Below are positions 26,143 through 33,349 of a DNA stretch of 64,000 bases, in pieces. This DNA is from QHXW01 sp035297145. Its GTDB lineage: Bacteria > Acidobacteriota > Terriglobia > Bryobacterales > Bryobacteraceae. The position numbers and the translations under genes are program-made. The stretch covers positions 47,944 to 111,943 of the forward strand of contig DATGZN010000044.1 of the NCBI GenBank assembly GCA_035297145.1, read 5' to 3'. Every line of letters starts with the position of its first letter. Positions within the stretch are counted from its first letter, which is position 1. The notes under the pieces are model-generated. The model searched no databases. It worked only from the letters and a program-made list of their open reading frames with translations, and was not told where the DNA came from.

Positions 26143-27576
26143 ATGCGCATTGTTGCTACATTCTGGCTCGCTGGGGTGACGGCGTTCTGTCAGGTACCCG
26201 CGCCAGCTGACATTGCGCAGCACAGCGCCTCATCGGCCTGGATTGTGATTACTCATGTGACCGTCATCAATCCGGGCACTTCACAGGTTCAGGCCAACCG
26301 GACAGTGGTTGTCACCGGCGATCACATCACATCCGTTGCTGATGCCGCCGAGGTCCAGCTGCCGAAGAACGCCCATGTTATCGATGCCACCGGGCAATAT
26401 CTCATTCCAGGCCTTTGGGACATGCATGTGCACACCGCCTTTGGCGATTGGTTTCCCGGTGGACGCGACATCATCCTGCCGCTTTTCATCGCTAATGGTG
26501 TCACCGGGGTGCGCGATATGGGCGGAGATGTTCCGGTTCTCATGGCGTGGCGCAAAGAAATCGCGAGCGGCCACATCGTCGGTCCTCGCATGGTCATTTC
26601 GGGCCCCATGCTGGATGGATATCTGCCCGAGGGCAAACTGCGCTTCCCCAGTTCCATCCACGTCACTACTGCGGCCGATGCGATCGCCGCCGTCGACTCA
26701 CTGAAGAAGCAGGGGGTGGACTTCATCAAAGTCCAGTCTGTGATTTCGCGCGATGCTTATCTTGCCGCTGCGGCGGAAGCTCACAAGCGGGGCTTGCCCC
26801 TAGTCGGCCACGTCCCCGACAAAGTTCGTCTTCGGGAAGTTGTCGCGGCTGGGCAGAGCAGTATCGAGCACCTGATGGGCATTTTCGAAGGCTGCTCCAC
26901 GGAAGAGGACAAGTTCATCAAGGGTGAAGGCAACCTGAAGATGCTGCTCGCCACGCAGGATAAGCAACGGTGTGACGCGCTCTCCAAATTGCTCGCGCAA
27001 AACCAGACCTGGCAAGTGCCCACTCTGGCCTGGCAGCGCGGCGGAGAATTCCTCGACCAGCGCGACCTGAAGCATCAGCCCCTCGACAAGTACGTGCCAG
27101 CCTATTGGCGCGACGTCTCATGGCGCCGCTTTACCGATGAGATGATGCCTGACCTTTTACGCGACCCTCTGGCATTACGTCAAGAATACTTCGCGCGCAA
27201 TCTGCAAATAGCCGGTGCGCTACATCATGCCGGCGTGCCCTTCATGGCAGGGACCGACACGGCCCCGGGCGTGTACATCATGCCGGGCTTCAGCTTGCAC
27301 GATGAACTGGCCAATTTTGTCGAAGCCGGTTTCACGCCGATGGAATCGCTCCAAACAGCCACCAGCAATCCGGCCAAGTTTCTTGGGATGCAATCCAGCT
27401 TAGGTTCGATCGAATCCGGCAAGGTCGCTGACTTGGTGTTGCTGGCCGCCAACCCACTCGAAGACATTCGCAACACCCAGAAAATCAGTGCCGTTTTGGC
27501 TCGCGGCCGCATCTTCGATCGTGGCGCGCTCGATCAGATTCTGATGCAAGTGGAAGCCGCAGCGAAGCGGCCGTAG
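26143..27576 (+). CDS. Secreted amidohydrolase (imidazolonepropionase/prolidase-like)
   Basis: A 477-residue exported metal-dependent hydrolase. A signal peptide covers about residues 1-20. The composite-domain entry LIPGLWDMHVHTAF carries the metal ligands H95 and H97. Later ligands are visible in DFIKVQS (candidate bridging lysine), LVGHVPD, SSIEHLMG and FMAGTDTAPG (the catalytic aspartate). The C-terminal beta-sandwich ends GKVADLVLLAANPLEDI. The exported CPx-type relatives act on dipeptides or aryl amides, and the substrate cannot be read from sequence. It is a single-gene unit, with 187 bases before the next start that show no gene. Confidence 0.9.
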   Translation: MRIVATFWLAGVTAFCQVPAPADIAQHSASSAWIVITHVTVINPGTSQVQANRTVVVTGDHITSVADAAEVQLPKNAHVIDATGQYLIPGLWDMHVHTAFGDWFPGGRDIILPLFIANGVTGVRDMGGDVPVLMAWRKEIASGHIVGPRMVISGPMLDGYLPEGKLRFPSSIHVTTAADAIAAVDSLKKQGVDFIKVQSVISRDAYLAAAAEAHKRGLPLVGHVPDKVRLREVVAAGQSSIEHLMGIFEGCSTEEDKFIKGEGNLKMLLATQDKQRCDALSKLLAQNQTWQVPTLAWQRGGEFLDQRDLKHQPLDKYVPAYWRDVSWRRFTDEMMPDLLRDPLALRQEYFARNLQIAGALHHAGVPFMAGTDTAPGVYIMPGFSLHDELANFVEAGFTPMESLQTATSNPAKFLGMQSSLGSIESGKVADLVLLAANPLEDIRNTQKISAVLARGRIFDRGALDQILMQVEAAAKRP

Positions 27577-27763
27577 GCGAACAACGGTTGGCTGCTCCCT
27601 CTAAACCATCGGTCGCCTCACCACAACCTCGGCCTCGGCCCAGACGACCTAATGGAACCCATTGACCGGAAGGCAACTATTCGACAAACGGTTCCCGCCA
27701 GTTTCCGGTAATCCCGTTTTATCAGCCGGGCGCGACCGTGCGGACAGCAATCATCGGGATACA

Positions 27764-28954
27764 ATGTTGTTTGTTCACATGGCCAAACTCTGGTTCTGTG
27801 GCGTTTTGATTACTGCACCGCTGGTCCTCTGGGCCGATCACGGAGAGCTGAATAGGCTGATTGCCGAATCTACCCGGTTGCGCGAACTTACCCCCAATGC
27901 AAACCCATACGAGGATCATTTCGGCAGGTTGACGCGCCCGGACTGGACAGAACTGGAGAATCGTCTCCGCGACTGGATCGAGTCGAGGCTTCCCGCCAAT
28001 ATTTCGACGCTGGGAGCAGCTCTTCCCACCATGGAGGCGCAACTGACATCGGAACTCCGGCGGGCCGCCGTGTTTCAGCCAGAGAACCCGGATGCAGTTG
28101 TGGGACATGTCTCTATGCTGAAGGTCTCTCGCCCAGTCGAGTACCCCAACGTAGTGGCCGTTCAATCAGGCATTTCGGTTCCTTGCGGTTCCGACGTTAC
28201 TTTCCATCTCTATCGCTTCACCTCGACTGGACGGGAGCGTGTGCTCGACGCAAACGGGAGCAGCAACTGGGGCAACGACGGCTTGGACACAAGATTCTCG
28301 GCTCCTGACCCGGCGGGGAATCGTGTGTTATACCTTTCGTGGTACGGAGTGCAGTGTGCCTCCGTATGGGACGGCCTCGAATACCGGGTCATTCGCCTTA
28401 GCCCCGAGGCTGACCACGCTGTGACTGTGCTTTCCGACATTCACACCTTTGTGATCGATGAGGACGTGCACGTGAAAATCACTCCTGATGAACTTCTGTT
28501 GGAATTGACGGCAGAGGCCATGGAGGGTGGGTTCCGGCGGACCTATGTCATGCACTACCGCATTAGCGCAGGCACTGAACGGATCGACCCTGTAGCCCTC
28601 CAGCCGCAGGATTTCGTTCACGAGTGGCTCACGCGATCTTGGAGCGAAATGCAGTCTCGGTCGTCGGCTTCGGTGGCGAAGTGGCACAAGTTTCTGCACG
28701 CGGACTATGTTGGTGGCGAATACGCGTTCGTGCAGCCTTGCAAGGAACGTCCCGGCATCACACAAGTCGGTGTGGGAATGAGATCCGTCGGGGACCTGGA
28801 GTTTCCTGAACCTCTGGGTGTCTGTTTTCTTGTTGAAGATATGGGCGACTATCGATTCAAGATGTCCGAAGTGAGTTTCGACCGCCAACCCGGCTGTCCG
28901 GGCGAATCCTACGCCAGCTACGACAATCCGCCTTCCTTATTCAAGAAGCAGTAG
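27764..28954 (+). CDS. Exported protein of unknown function
   Basis: A 396-residue protein not assigned to a family. A signal peptide is visible from the ATG at 27764 (or 27779): AKLWFCGVLITAPLVLWA, cut near residue 25. The mature part starts with a helical region rich in charged residues. Strands follow with CGSDVTFHLYRFTSTGRERV, YLSWYGVQCASVWDGLEYRV, and a later region EFVQPCKERPG-like (AFVQPCKERPGIT), with four cysteines that could form two disulfides. WLTRSWSEMQSRSSASVAKW is a probable amphipathic helix. It is transcribed alone and converges on the hopanoid operon across a 163-base gap that shows no gene. Confidence 0.65.
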   Translation: MLFVHMAKLWFCGVLITAPLVLWADHGELNRLIAESTRLRELTPNANPYEDHFGRLTRPDWTELENRLRDWIESRLPANISTLGAALPTMEAQLTSELRRAAVFQPENPDAVVGHVSMLKVSRPVEYPNVVAVQSGISVPCGSDVTFHLYRFTSTGRERVLDANGSSNWGNDGLDTRFSAPDPAGNRVLYLSWYGVQCASVWDGLEYRVIRLSPEADHAVTVLSDIHTFVIDEDVHVKITPDELLLELTAEAMEGGFRRTYVMHYRISAGTERIDPVALQPQDFVHEWLTRSWSEMQSRSSASVAKWHKFLHADYVGGEYAFVQPCKERPGITQVGVGMRSVGDLEFPEPLGVCFLVEDMGDYRFKMSEVSFDRQPGCPGESYASYDNPPSLFKKQ

Positions 28955-29117
28955 CTGTCTGCCCAGGTGCTCTTCGGTTCCCATAGGGACGCGAAAGGTG
29001 CGCTTATCGGAAAGTGGGTTCTTATTGAATTTCGGAGTTACATATGGACGGACAATTCCCACGCCACAAATTGAGTCTCACGTAGGTTTTGGCGCCGTCA
29101 AAACAACAGGCGCCTGC

Positions 29118-30224
29118 CTATTCCCGCACGATCTTTCCTTCCCGGTTCAAACGCAGCCTGATCCCCCGCCATTCCACCGTGGAGCCAACTAGCCCCGCGA
29201 CCCAAACACCAAATCCCCAAAGATCGCGGAACGGAATCAGACACCAAAGCCGCACGGTATCCCGGTCTCCAAGTACGAATCTGCCTGTCACGACGCCGGC
29301 CACGAGACGCATCGCCAGCGCCGCAACTGCAATCGGCCACGCGCCCGCGGCCGCCGCCACTAACGCCCACACGCTCGCGTTCGTGATCACGTAACCGAAA
29401 TAGCCTGACGTGCGCGACACACGAATCGTCCGCGACCACCGCACCTGGTGCCTCCAGACCGCGGTCCAACTGTCGTCCGAGAGCCGCGTCTCCACCACCG
29501 CCGGTGCCAGTACGATGCGGGAGCCCAGCCTCGTAATCCGCAGGCCCAGTTGGTAATCGTCGGCCAGATAGTCTCCGATCGCCGCGAACCCGCCGATTCT
29601 TTCCAGATCCGCGGCGCGGATCGCCATCGTCGAACCCAGTGCGAACTCGGCAATGCCGATTGCGCGCGCCACCAGCACGCTGGGAGCGAAATCGGTCGCG
29701 ATGCCCAGCGCCTCCCACCGCGCCGGCCAACTTTCTCCTGAAGCACGATAGAGGCACGTAACCAGACCCGCCTGCGGATCCTCAAGCGGCGCCACTACAG
29801 TACGGAGATAATCCCGCTCCACAACGATGTCGCTGTCGTTAATCACCAGCACCGGATACCGTGCCGCTCGCGCCAACTCCGCCATTGATGCGACCTTGGC
29901 GTTAGGCATATTAGGCGGGCATTCGATCAGCCGGATCGTGCGCTCCGGGAACTCCGCGGCCAACCGCGCAATATCCGCGCGCGCCGCGTCGTCCGGATCG
30001 TTCAGACCGAACAGAATCTCGTACTCGGGGTAATCGAGCACCGCGTGCGAGCGGATGGCTTCGTAAAACTTTGGATCACGCCCGTGCACGGGCTTGAGAA
30101 TGGAGAGGGCGGGGTGAAATCCAGACTCCTGATTCTTCCGCGCCCCCGCGTGCCGCAGCGCCGCCAGGAGAGCAATCAGATGATAAATGCCCGCAAGAAT
30201 GGCGGGAAATGCAAAGTATGGCAC
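29118..30224 (-). CDS. hpnI: Hopanoid glycosyltransferase HpnI (GT2/GT21-like)
   Basis: A 368-residue membrane glycosyltransferase of the ceramide-glucosyltransferase type. HpnI is known to transfer N-acetylglucosamine from UDP-GlcNAc to bacteriohopanetetrol. Visible motifs are LSILKPVHGRDPKFYEAIRS, the nucleotide-binding DYPEYEILFGLNDP, the metal motif VLVINDSDIVV, the catalytic DYLADDYQLGLRI and the Q-x-x-R-W block (RHQVRWSRTIR). A membrane helix at the N-terminus and three at the C-terminus anchor it. It is the last gene of the operon and overlaps the second SMR gene. hpnK, which deacetylates the product in other bacteria, is not nearby. Confidence 0.88.
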   Translation of the reverse strand: MPYFAFPAILAGIYHLIALLAALRHAGARKNQESGFHPALSILKPVHGRDPKFYEAIRSHAVLDYPEYEILFGLNDPDDAARADIARLAAEFPERTIRLIECPPNMPNAKVASMAELARAARYPVLVINDSDIVVERDYLRTVVAPLEDPQAGLVTCLYRASGESWPARWEALGIATDFAPSVLVARAIGIAEFALGSTMAIRAADLERIGGFAAIGDYLADDYQLGLRITRLGSRIVLAPAVVETRLSDDSWTAVWRHQVRWSRTIRVSRTSGYFGYVITNASVWALVAAAAGAWPIAVAALAMRLVAGVVTGRFVLGDRDTVRLWCLIPFRDLWGFGVWVAGLVGSTVEWRGIRLRLNREGKIVRE

Positions 30225-30586
30225 TAGACCGTCAGAAGTCCCACGCCGGCCGCCACCAGCAGCACTCCGGCCCAGCGCTTCGCCTCCACGTTCTCTTTGA
30301 GGAGGTACTTAGCAAGAATAGTTTCCAGAATGTACGTGCTCGCGGTCGCCGGCACGGCGAAGCTCAGTTCCGCAATCGATACCAGCGCCATGAAGGCAAA
30401 GAACGAAACCGCCATGGCCACCACCGACGCAATGATGTAACGCGATTGCACAAGGGCCGCCGCCACTCGCCCCAGCGCACCTAAGTGGAAGTCGTGAATC
30501 TCCCCATGATGGCGCATGCCCAGAGCTTGCAAGACATTCCCTGCCGTTGTGGCAAGCACGATGATCCAAACCAGCAACCACCTCAC
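30224..30586 (-). CDS. SMR/EamA-type small membrane protein, second of a pair
   Basis: A 120-residue four-helix membrane protein of the drug/metabolite transporter superfamily. The helices are LLVWIIVLATTAGNVLQALG, YIIASVVAMAVSFFAFMALV, ELSFAVPATASTYILETILA and WAGVLLVAAGVGLLTV, with the family's KRWAGVLLVAAGV ending. Its size and pairing with the next upstream gene match ArnE/ArnF, a heterodimer that flips undecaprenyl-phosphate aminoarabinose. It overlaps both neighbours by one to four bases, which indicates strict co-expression with hpnJ and hpnI. A role in moving a glycosylated hopanoid or its donor across the membrane is inferred from this context. Confidence 0.82.
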   Translation of the reverse strand: MRWLLVWIIVLATTAGNVLQALGMRHHGEIHDFHLGALGRVAAALVQSRYIIASVVAMAVSFFAFMALVSIAELSFAVPATASTYILETILAKYLLKENVEAKRWAGVLLVAAGVGLLTV

Positions 30587-31002
30587 GTGCGTACCTCTTG
30601 GCTATGTCTACCGGCCGTATTCGGATTGGTGCTGCCGACCAGCGCGACTCCGGCCATGATCAACAGAATGCCCGCCCAGTGCGCCCATGAAACAGCCTCA
30701 TGCAGAACGAACCGTCCCACCAGAGCTACCAGTACATAAGCCATGGAGGTCACCGGCAGCACATAGCTGAGATCCGCCCAGCTCAGTAGCGCCATCGTCG
30801 ATAGCAGCCACACAATGAGCAGGGAAGTCCCTAATGCCACCCATGGATTCAGCAGTGCTCGAATGTAAGGGATGGGCGATAGCGATACCAACTCGCCGAC
30901 CGACTGCATACCGCGGCTGAGAAACGAATTTCCTAGAACATTGGTCGCTACCACGATCGCCGTGAAGATGCGTGTCTTGGAGCCGGGCGATGCGGTGGGC
31001 AT
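30583..31002 (-). CDS. SMR/EamA-type small membrane protein, first of a pair
   Basis: A 139-residue four-helix protein, paralogous to its downstream partner. The helices are IFTAIVVATNVLGNSFLSRG, ALGTSLLIVWLLSTMALLSW, LSYVLPVTSMAYVLVALVG and WAGILLIMAGVALVG. Both chains share a polar first helix and a proline in helix 3. It lacks the catalytic Glu-14 of EmrE-type multidrug exporters in helix 1, which argues against drug/proton exchange and for the ArnE/F-like subgroup. The stop overlaps the start of the second SMR gene by 4 bases. It begins 18 bases after hpnJ. Confidence 0.82.
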   Translation of the reverse strand: MPTASPGSKTRIFTAIVVATNVLGNSFLSRGMQSVGELVSLSPIPYIRALLNPWVALGTSLLIVWLLSTMALLSWADLSYVLPVTSMAYVLVALVGRFVLHEAVSWAHWAGILLIMAGVALVGSTNPNTAGRHSQEVRT

Positions 31003-31020
31003 ACGAGAGGAGGAGGACAG

Positions 31021-32478
31021 CTAGTCGCCAGCACTGCCGGCTGCGGTCGCTGCCTCTCTCTGATCGCTGATGAACCGCTTCCGCTTGGAGCGCAGCGACA
31101 GGTATTCGCGAGCTTCCTTGGTCAGTCTTCGCCGCTCCTCGCCGTTGAAAATGGCTTTCCGCACTACGCGCCAGATCACCTTCGGTCTGAAGTAATACTC
31201 GCCGTAAAACTGCTCGACCGCGTCCATCAATTCCGCCCGGTCCAGGCCCGGGTAGATGATGTTGGGCAGTTGATGCCCGGAATCATCGGTCAGCGAGTCG
31301 ATGGTGATCAGTCCGTTTTCCTTGACGTAATCGTAGAATTCTGTTCCCGGATACGGATGCGCCACCGAGACCTGGATGGTCTCTGTATCCAATCGCTTGG
31401 CAAAATCGATCGTCTTCCGGATGCTCTCTCGCGTTTCACCGGGAAGTCCGATGATGAAGTCGCCATGAATGGTCAGGCCAACCTTCTTGGCGTTGTCGGT
31501 GAACCGAATCGCCATGTCGATGGTCGCGCCCTTCTTGATGTTCTTCAGGATCTGCTGCTCGCCGGACTCATACCCCACAATCATGAGCCGGCAACCGGCG
31601 TCCTTCATGGCTTTCAATGTGTCGTAGTCGGTTGTGACGCGGGAATTACATGACCAGGTGAAATTCAGCGGCGCCAGCTTCTTGCAAAGCTCGACGGTCC
31701 GCCCTTTTTGGTAGTTAAACGTGTCGTCGTCGAAGAAGATTTCCTTGGCGTTGGGATGCGCCTCGAGCGCATAACGCACTTCGCTGACTACGTCGTCGAC
31801 GGAGCGCTGGCGCCACCGATGGCCCGAATGCGTCTGCGGCCACAAACAGAAGGTGCACATAGCCGGACAGCCACGCGTCGTGTACATCGAAACAAAGGGG
31901 TTAAGCAGGAACGGAACGTTATAGCGCGTGATGTCCAGATCGCGCTTATAAACCTTCGTGACCCAGGGAAGCGCATCCAGATCTTCGATGTAGCCGCCCT
32001 CGGGATTGTTCACTATGCGGCCGTCTTTGCGGAAACTGACGCTCGGAAGCTCTTCCAAAGGCTTCCCCTTTGCGTAATCCGCAATCTGGTAGTCGAACTC
32101 GCGGCGGACAATGAAATCAATGGCCTTGTTCCGCAAGGCTTTCTCGGGATCGATGGTTACGGGCGGCCCGACGAAAGCGACCTTGAGCTTTGGGTTCGAA
32201 TCCTTCATCATGCCCGCGATCTCGATATCCACCTGGAATCCCGGCGCCGAGGTGAACAACACAAGAAGCTCGAAATCCTTGGCCATGGTGACGGTCTGCT
32301 CGATCGAGATGCCGTGCGGCGGAGCGTCCACAACCTTGCTATCCGCCAGCATTCCAGCCGGATAGCACAGCCAGACCGGGTACCAATAGGACTCGATCTC
32401 GCGGGTCGCGGGCCAGCGCGAGCTGGCGCCGCCGTCAAACTTCTCAAACGAAGGCGGATTCAGAAACAGTGTTCGCAT
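31021..32478 (-). CDS. hpnJ: Hopanoid radical SAM protein HpnJ
   Basis: A 485-residue B12-binding-type radical SAM enzyme. The N-terminal half is a cobalamin-binding-like Rossmann domain (LFLNPPSFEKFDGGASSRW, YPVWLCYPAGMLA, KLKVAFVGPPVT). The 4Fe-4S cluster ligands are C204, C208 and C211 in TTRGCPAMCTFC, followed by SAM-binding segments such as GYESGEQQILKNIKKG. HpnJ is required for turning the glucosaminyl hopanoid made by HpnI/HpnK into the cyclitol ether. The RW and LWP wording around the cluster is typical of HpnJ as opposed to HpnH or HpnP. It starts 20 bases after the secreted carrier-like gene and leads into the SMR pair. Confidence 0.88.
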   Translation of the reverse strand: MRTLFLNPPSFEKFDGGASSRWPATREIESYWYPVWLCYPAGMLADSKVVDAPPHGISIEQTVTMAKDFELLVLFTSAPGFQVDIEIAGMMKDSNPKLKVAFVGPPVTIDPEKALRNKAIDFIVRREFDYQIADYAKGKPLEELPSVSFRKDGRIVNNPEGGYIEDLDALPWVTKVYKRDLDITRYNVPFLLNPFVSMYTTRGCPAMCTFCLWPQTHSGHRWRQRSVDDVVSEVRYALEAHPNAKEIFFDDDTFNYQKGRTVELCKKLAPLNFTWSCNSRVTTDYDTLKAMKDAGCRLMIVGYESGEQQILKNIKKGATIDMAIRFTDNAKKVGLTIHGDFIIGLPGETRESIRKTIDFAKRLDTETIQVSVAHPYPGTEFYDYVKENGLITIDSLTDDSGHQLPNIIYPGLDRAELMDAVEQFYGEYYFRPKVIWRVVRKAIFNGEERRRLTKEAREYLSLRSKRKRFISDQREAATAAGSAGD

Positions 32479-32498
32479 GGGTTTCCGTTCTCTCCGAG

Positions 32499-33212
32499 CT
32501 ACTGGCCCGACCCGGCCTCTACAGATAGCGAAGGACTTCCGGACAGTGCAACGTCATGGAAGCGGATGGTCAACTCCGCTTTGCCTACCAGCCGTGTTTC
32601 TACCGTGCTCTCGATTTGCCGTGGAATCGCGAGCCCGTTCTCAATATGGTACTCCCGGACGAAATCGATCCGCCGCACAAAAAGTGATGGATTTTTCACC
32701 CAGCGGCCCGATTCCCGCACCGGCAGGCAGGTCTCGGAGTCCAGCCACAACTCGCCCTTGAACGCCCCTACGCGCTTCTTTCTCGGCGTCAAATGAAAGA
32801 CATAGACGTGCCGCCCGGCATCGCTGATGATGCCGGTATATTTGAATTTGTAGTTCGCCGGGGTGACGGCAAGTGAAGAGTCGTCGTTCGCCTGGGCCTG
32901 AACATCGGCGGCCAGGTAGCGCGCGATCACATTGGTCTTGACGGTGCTATCTCCTTCGAAATGAAGGATTTCGTAGGTAATGCGGCCCAGCCGCGAGATG
33001 TGCCGCAAGGCGTGTAACCGCCCTTGCTTCTTCAACTTGGGCAGGGCGGCCTCGATATCCACTTCCATCGAGGAGCCGCGCAGCCGTTGGTTTTGCGCAC
33101 TGGAAACCGCAGTGTAAGTATCGACGACCGATAGTGGCGCGACCGCCGACGCGTCGGCCCGGAGAATAAAGACGAGAGGGGCAAACCCGATGAGGGCGCG
33201 CAGGAACTTCAT
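32499..33212 (-). CDS. Exported LolA/RseB-like protein, first gene of the hopanoid operon
   Basis: A 237-residue exported protein of an unnamed acidobacterial family. The signal peptide is MKFLRALIGFAPLVFILRADA. The mature part is all-beta with a pattern seen in LolA/RseB-like carriers: ITYEILHFEGDSTVKTNVIA, NYKFKYTGIISDAGRHVYVF, and KGELWLDSETCLPVRESG, the substrate-side strand pair typical of outer-membrane lipoprotein-sorting proteins. The ATG at 33212 is preferred to one four codons upstream because it opens the signal peptide directly. Only 20 bases separate it from hpnJ. A role as periplasmic carrier for the finished hopanoid is suggested by position only. Confidence 0.72.
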   Translation of the reverse strand: MKFLRALIGFAPLVFILRADASAVAPLSVVDTYTAVSSAQNQRLRGSSMEVDIEAALPKLKKQGRLHALRHISRLGRITYEILHFEGDSTVKTNVIARYLAADVQAQANDDSSLAVTPANYKFKYTGIISDAGRHVYVFHLTPRKKRVGAFKGELWLDSETCLPVRESGRWVKNPSLFVRRIDFVREYHIENGLAIPRQIESTVETRLVGKAELTIRFHDVALSGSPSLSVEAGSGQ

Positions 33213-33297
33213 ATCTAGTTGCAAGATCGTAGTTTACCAGTCCGATGAGGATCTATACAACTGGATTGGATGCCGGGAGGGTGGGGTTCGGTTCCCT

Positions 33298-33321
33298 GAG
33301 GCGGGCATTTCTGCCCGCCTC
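33298..33321. repeat. 10-bp hairpin, REP-like or terminator stem
   Basis: GAGGCGGGCA and TGCCCGCCTC form a perfect 10-bp stem around TTTC. It lies between the TIGR03118-like gene's stop and the hopanoid operon, both on the minus strand. There is no T-run, so a dispersed palindromic repeat is more likely than a terminator. Confidence 0.6.
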
Positions 33322-33349
33322 GTGCATTGCGGGAGCTGCTTTCCGTCTA

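Noticed and set aside
31708..32796. A 362-codon plus-strand open frame opposite hpnJ
   Set aside because: Runs antisense to the conserved radical SAM gene and has no recognisable domain.
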